From the NCBI GenBank assembly GCA_937959175.1, contig CALGAS010000533.1, positions 1-8,689 on the forward strand: a stretch of DNA of 8,689 bases, in the 5' to 3' direction. Under the pieces are notes generated by a model. The model saw only the letters and a list, made by a program, of their open reading frames with translations. It ran no database searches and was not told the origin of the DNA. This stretch comes from an uncultured bacterium (GTDB taxonomy: Bacteria; Planctomycetota; Planctomycetia; Pirellulales; UBA1268). Position numbers and translations under genes: made by a program. Of the stretch, positions 6,785 through 8,689 are shown piece by piece. Numbering within the stretch: position 1 is the stretch's first letter; each line of letters begins with the position of its first letter.

Positions 6785-7945
6785 TCAGCCGCCAAGCCGC
6801 CGGGTGTGGTCGGTCTCGAGAAACCGGTCGGTCATCCCGGCCAGGTAGTCGGCCACGCTTCGGGGCACGCCAAACGCATCCGCCCGGCGGCGATAGCCCT
6901 CGGGAAGGGCCTCGGGGTGGGCGATGTACCACCGGAACAGTTCCGCCAGCTTCTGCTGGGCCGGATCACGAACAGCGAGCACCCGGTCGCTCCGATAGAC
7001 CCGCTCGAACAGGAACCGCTCGAGTTCCCGCTTGGCAGCCGAAACCGCGGGAGCGTGGGCCACAACCCGCCGTCGTCCCGGGGTCTCGGTGCCGAAAGCG
7101 GCCCGAGCGTCGGCCGCCGAGCCGAGTGACAGGGAACGCAGCGTCGCCAGGCTGGTGCGGGCCAGTTCCGCCACCTGGAAATCGACGAGTTCGTGGATCA
7201 CCGCCCGCCGCCGATCGGCGGCCGTCAACGATCCGAAGCGTTCATCGACACGGGCGGCTGCCTCGGCGACGAGCGGCAGTTCAAGCAGTTCATCGAGGGT
7301 CACCAGGCCAAGCTCGATCGCATCATCGGCGTCGTGGGTGTCATAGGCGATCGAGTCGGCCGCATCGACCACCTGGGTCTCGAGGAGCGGGGGCGGGGCC
7401 GAGCCGTCCTTCTTGCGGACGGCCTGGGCCTCGAGCACCTCCCGGGAGAGATTGAGCCCGGGAAACTCGGGGTAGCGGCTCTCGAGCAGCTCCATGATCC
7501 GCAACGCCTGCGCGTTGTGATTGAAGCCCCCCTCATCCCGCAGCAGGTCGGCCAGCACGTCCTCGCCGGCGTGGCCCAGCGGCGGGTGGCCGATGTCGTG
7601 GGCGAGGGCCAGCGTCTCGACGAGATCCTCGTTGAGGGCCAGGGCCCGGGCGAGCGTGCGGGCGATGTTGGTGACCTCGAGGGTGTGCGTCAGCCGGCTG
7701 CGGTGGTAGTCGCCGTGGTAGCCGGTGAAGACCTGCGTCTTGTGGGCGAGCCGACGGAAGGCCGCCGAGTGCACGATCCGGTCACGGTCGCGTTGGTAGG
7801 GGCCGCGGAAGGGATGGGCCGGCTCGGGGTGGACGCGGCCGGCCGAGTCGGCGGCATGCATCGCCCAGGGAGCGAGCAGGGCCACCTCGCGGGCCCGCCA
7901 GTCGGGCGGCTGAAAACCGGCCGGCGGCTGAGCGGAGCCGCTCAT
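6785..7945 (-). CDS. dgt: HD-domain deoxyguanosinetriphosphate triphosphohydrolase-like protein
   Basis: The product has 386 residues and is cytoplasmic. It should hydrolyse dNTPs to the deoxynucleoside and inorganic triphosphate, setting dNTP pool levels. The HD-superfamily metal ligands are visible: His87 in SRLTHTLEV, His116-Asp117 in LALAHDIGHPPLGHAGE, and Asp197 in VDAADSIAYDTHD. Before them lies the family block PYQRDRDRIVHSAAFRRLAH (49-68), then KTQVF, and after them NHNAQALRIMELLESRYPEF (142-161). The length is typical of the shorter bacterial dGTPase-like class (type 2) rather than the roughly 500-residue enteric Dgt, so the true preferred nucleotide is uncertain. The ATG at 7945 overlaps the HIT gene's TGA in ATGA, indicating coupled translation. 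The frame extends upstream in low-quality sequence antisense to no known domain, so the coupled start is preferred. Confidence 0.93.
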   Translation of the reverse strand: MSGSAQPPAGFQPPDWRAREVALLAPWAMHAADSAGRVHPEPAHPFRGPYQRDRDRIVHSAAFRRLAHKTQVFTGYHGDYHRSRLTHTLEVTNIARTLARALALNEDLVETLALAHDIGHPPLGHAGEDVLADLLRDEGGFNHNAQALRIMELLESRYPEFPGLNLSREVLEAQAVRKKDGSAPPPLLETQVVDAADSIAYDTHDADDAIELGLVTLDELLELPLVAEAAARVDERFGSLTAADRRRAVIHELVDFQVAELARTSLATLRSLSLGSAADARAAFGTETPGRRRVVAHAPAVSAAKRELERFLFERVYRSDRVLAVRDPAQQKLAELFRWYIAHPEALPEGYRRRADAFGVPRSVADYLAGMTDRFLETDHTRRLGG

Positions 7946-8496
7946 TGGGTAGTCGCTCCGGCGTCCACCTGCCGCAGCTGCAGCCAGAGGTCGTCGAGCG
8001 ACTGGGGCAGCACGCGAACCCCCGCGGTCGTCGGCATGAAGTTCACGTCGCCCGCCCAGCGGGGCACGATGTGCCAGTGGAGATGCCCTGGCACCCCGGC
8101 CCCCGCCACCCGGCCAAGATTGAGCCCGACATTGAAGCCCTGGGCCTGCATCGACCGCTCGATGCGGCCGCACCAGCGCGACAGGCAGTGCTGCAGGTCG
8201 AGCAGCACGTCGTCGGCCAGGCTCTCGAGCGTGGCCCGATGGTCGAGCGGGGCGATGAGCAGATGGCCATTGGAATAGGGAAAGCGGTTGATCACGACCA
8301 CGCTCCGGTCCGTGCGTTCCACGACGCCCAGCGGCTGGTCATCCTCGGCCGCCGCCGCTGCCGCCCGGCAGAGAAAGCAGTCGCGATCAGCCCCGGCCCG
8401 CCAGTCACCAATCGTGACCGCCTCGGCCGGCTCGCCCGCCTCGCTTCCCTGCACGTACCCCAGCCGCCACGGGGCCCAGAGTCGTTCAATGTCCAT
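7942..8496 (-). CDS. HIT-family protein, probable Ap4A phosphorylase or nucleotide hydrolase
   Basis: The product has 184 residues. It begins LWAPWRLGYVQG (6-17), the family opening seen in actinobacterial Ap4A phosphorylases such as Rv2613c. CFLC (40-43) is a probable zinc-binding half site, followed by VVVINRFPYSNGHLLIAPLD (66-85). The histidine triad is HLHWHIVPRW (138-147), with His140 expected to be the nucleophile. GFNVGLNLGRVAGAGVPGH (120-138) and DVNFMPTTAGVRVLPQSL (150-167) complete the match. The role is breakdown of Ap4A or related dinucleotides, in the cytoplasm. The ATG at 8496 has AGGGG just upstream. It is the first gene of a pair with the dGTPase gene (4-nt overlap), which suggests joint nucleotide-pool maintenance. 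The exact reaction, phosphorolysis or hydrolysis, cannot be told from sequence. Confidence 0.93.
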   Translation of the reverse strand: MDIERLWAPWRLGYVQGSEAGEPAEAVTIGDWRAGADRDCFLCRAAAAAAEDDQPLGVVERTDRSVVVINRFPYSNGHLLIAPLDHRATLESLADDVLLDLQHCLSRWCGRIERSMQAQGFNVGLNLGRVAGAGVPGHLHWHIVPRWAGDVNFMPTTAGVRVLPQSLDDLWLQLRQVDAGATTQ

Positions 8497-8530
8497 GCCC
8501 CTGAGAATACCAAAGCCCGCACTTGCTCCC

Positions 8531-8685
8531 GTTCGCCGGCTCGGGGCGAGCCCGTGCCGTCTCGCCGGACGCTCGCTGCGGGCATCCTGCCCTTCGCTCG
8601 CTCGATGCTGGCCTCGCTTTCGCCATCCTGGCTGCGCTCGGCCAGCAACGCCGGCTCGATTGGCACGGGCTCACCCCTCGCGAAC
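8531..8685. repeat. Structured inverted-repeat element upstream of the HIT gene
   Basis: The outer arms are GAGCCCGTGCC (8548-8558) and GGCACGGGCTC (8662-8672), perfect over 11 nt. The pairing continues outward with a C:A mismatch, GGGG/CCCC, a bulge, and GTTCGC (8531-8536) with GCGAAC (8680-8685). Inside are GGGC-ATCCT-GCCC (8580-8592) and GCTGGCC (8607-8613) with GGCCAGC (8640-8646), giving a multi-arm fold. The region does not look coding: frames through it give arginine/serine/glutamate-rich peptides without domain features. It is either a repeated palindromic element or the end of a neighbouring transcription unit. No T-tract flanks it, so a terminator role is doubtful. Only about 30 nt separate it from the HIT start codon. 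Confidence 0.65.
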
Positions 8686-8689
8686 CCGT

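Noticed and set aside
5308..7455. 715-codon plus-strand open frame spanning three minus-strand genes
   Set aside because: It crosses the 3' part of the dGTPase gene, the whole PIN/TRAM gene and the 5' part of the PSD gene on the opposite strand, changes composition along its length, and shows no domain.
8504..8509. TATTCT on the minus strand as a -10 box for the HIT gene
   Set aside because: It lies only 8 nt before the ATG, overlapping the ribosome binding site, and has no matching -35 element.
8292..8666. Minus-strand open frame through the right-edge repeat and HIT 5' end
   Set aside because: It reads through the inverted repeat and then out of frame through the HIT gene; Arg/Ser/Glu-rich with no domain or ribosome binding site.
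1..8689. CRISPR array, tRNA, rRNA, toxin-antitoxin or phage defence genes
   Set aside because: No direct-repeat/spacer pattern, no tRNA-like cloverleaf with anticodon and CCA context, and no defence-type small gene pair was seen. The PIN protein is the membrane TRAM type, not a VapC toxin with an antitoxin partner.

Overview
The window is a high-GC (about two-thirds G+C by eye) stretch of a planctomycete chromosome, probably Pirellulales-like. The assignment rests on gene content. A cytochrome c/PA14/DUF1592-family giant, a Tat-exported DUF1552 protein and a secreted DUF1080 protein are a planctomycete signature. A bacterial FhcB-like subunit of the tetrahydromethanopterin C1 pathway fits the same phylum. 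All seven genes lie on the minus strand, so transcription runs from right to left, and almost all of the window is coding. The long plus-strand frames are antisense shadows of these genes.

In transcription order: (1) 8497-8689 is non-coding and holds a roughly 155-nt GC-rich inverted-repeat element. (2) 8496-7942 encodes a HIT-family protein resembling Ap4A phosphorylase; it overlaps by 4 nt (ATGA) with (3) 7945-6785, an HD-domain dNTP triphosphohydrolase. Together they form a small nucleotide-pool operon. (4) After a 118-nt spacer with a T6 run and a possible -10 box comes a membrane-anchored PIN/TRAM protein of the YacL type (6666-5644). (5) A 65-nt spacer with a small hairpin leads to an 800-residue secreted cytochrome c/PA14/PSD-domain protein (5578-3176). 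(6) A 97-nt REP-like long inverted repeat (3147-3243) overlaps the 3' end of that gene, encodes its last 22 residues and fills the spacer before (7) the DUF1552 protein (3122-1800). (8) After a 155-nt spacer comes the secreted DUF1080 protein (1644-625). It overlaps by 4 nt (GTGA) with (9) an open frame running off the left edge (628-1). I read that frame as FhcB, the formylmethanofuran dehydrogenase B-like subunit of the formyltransferase/hydrolase complex.

Functionally, the cytochrome/PSD, DUF1552 and DUF1080 genes look like an extracytoplasmic module, plausibly for oxidative attack on carbohydrates or glycosides. The flanking genes are cytoplasmic housekeeping: nucleotide sanitation, an RNase-like PIN protein, and C1 oxidation or detoxification. 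The most notable items are the REP-like element that supplies a protein C-terminus, the second structured repeat near the right edge, the FhcB that lacks the N-terminal cysteine motif and is translationally coupled to a secreted protein gene, and the three-gene cytochrome/DUF1552/DUF1080 module, whose chemistry is unknown.
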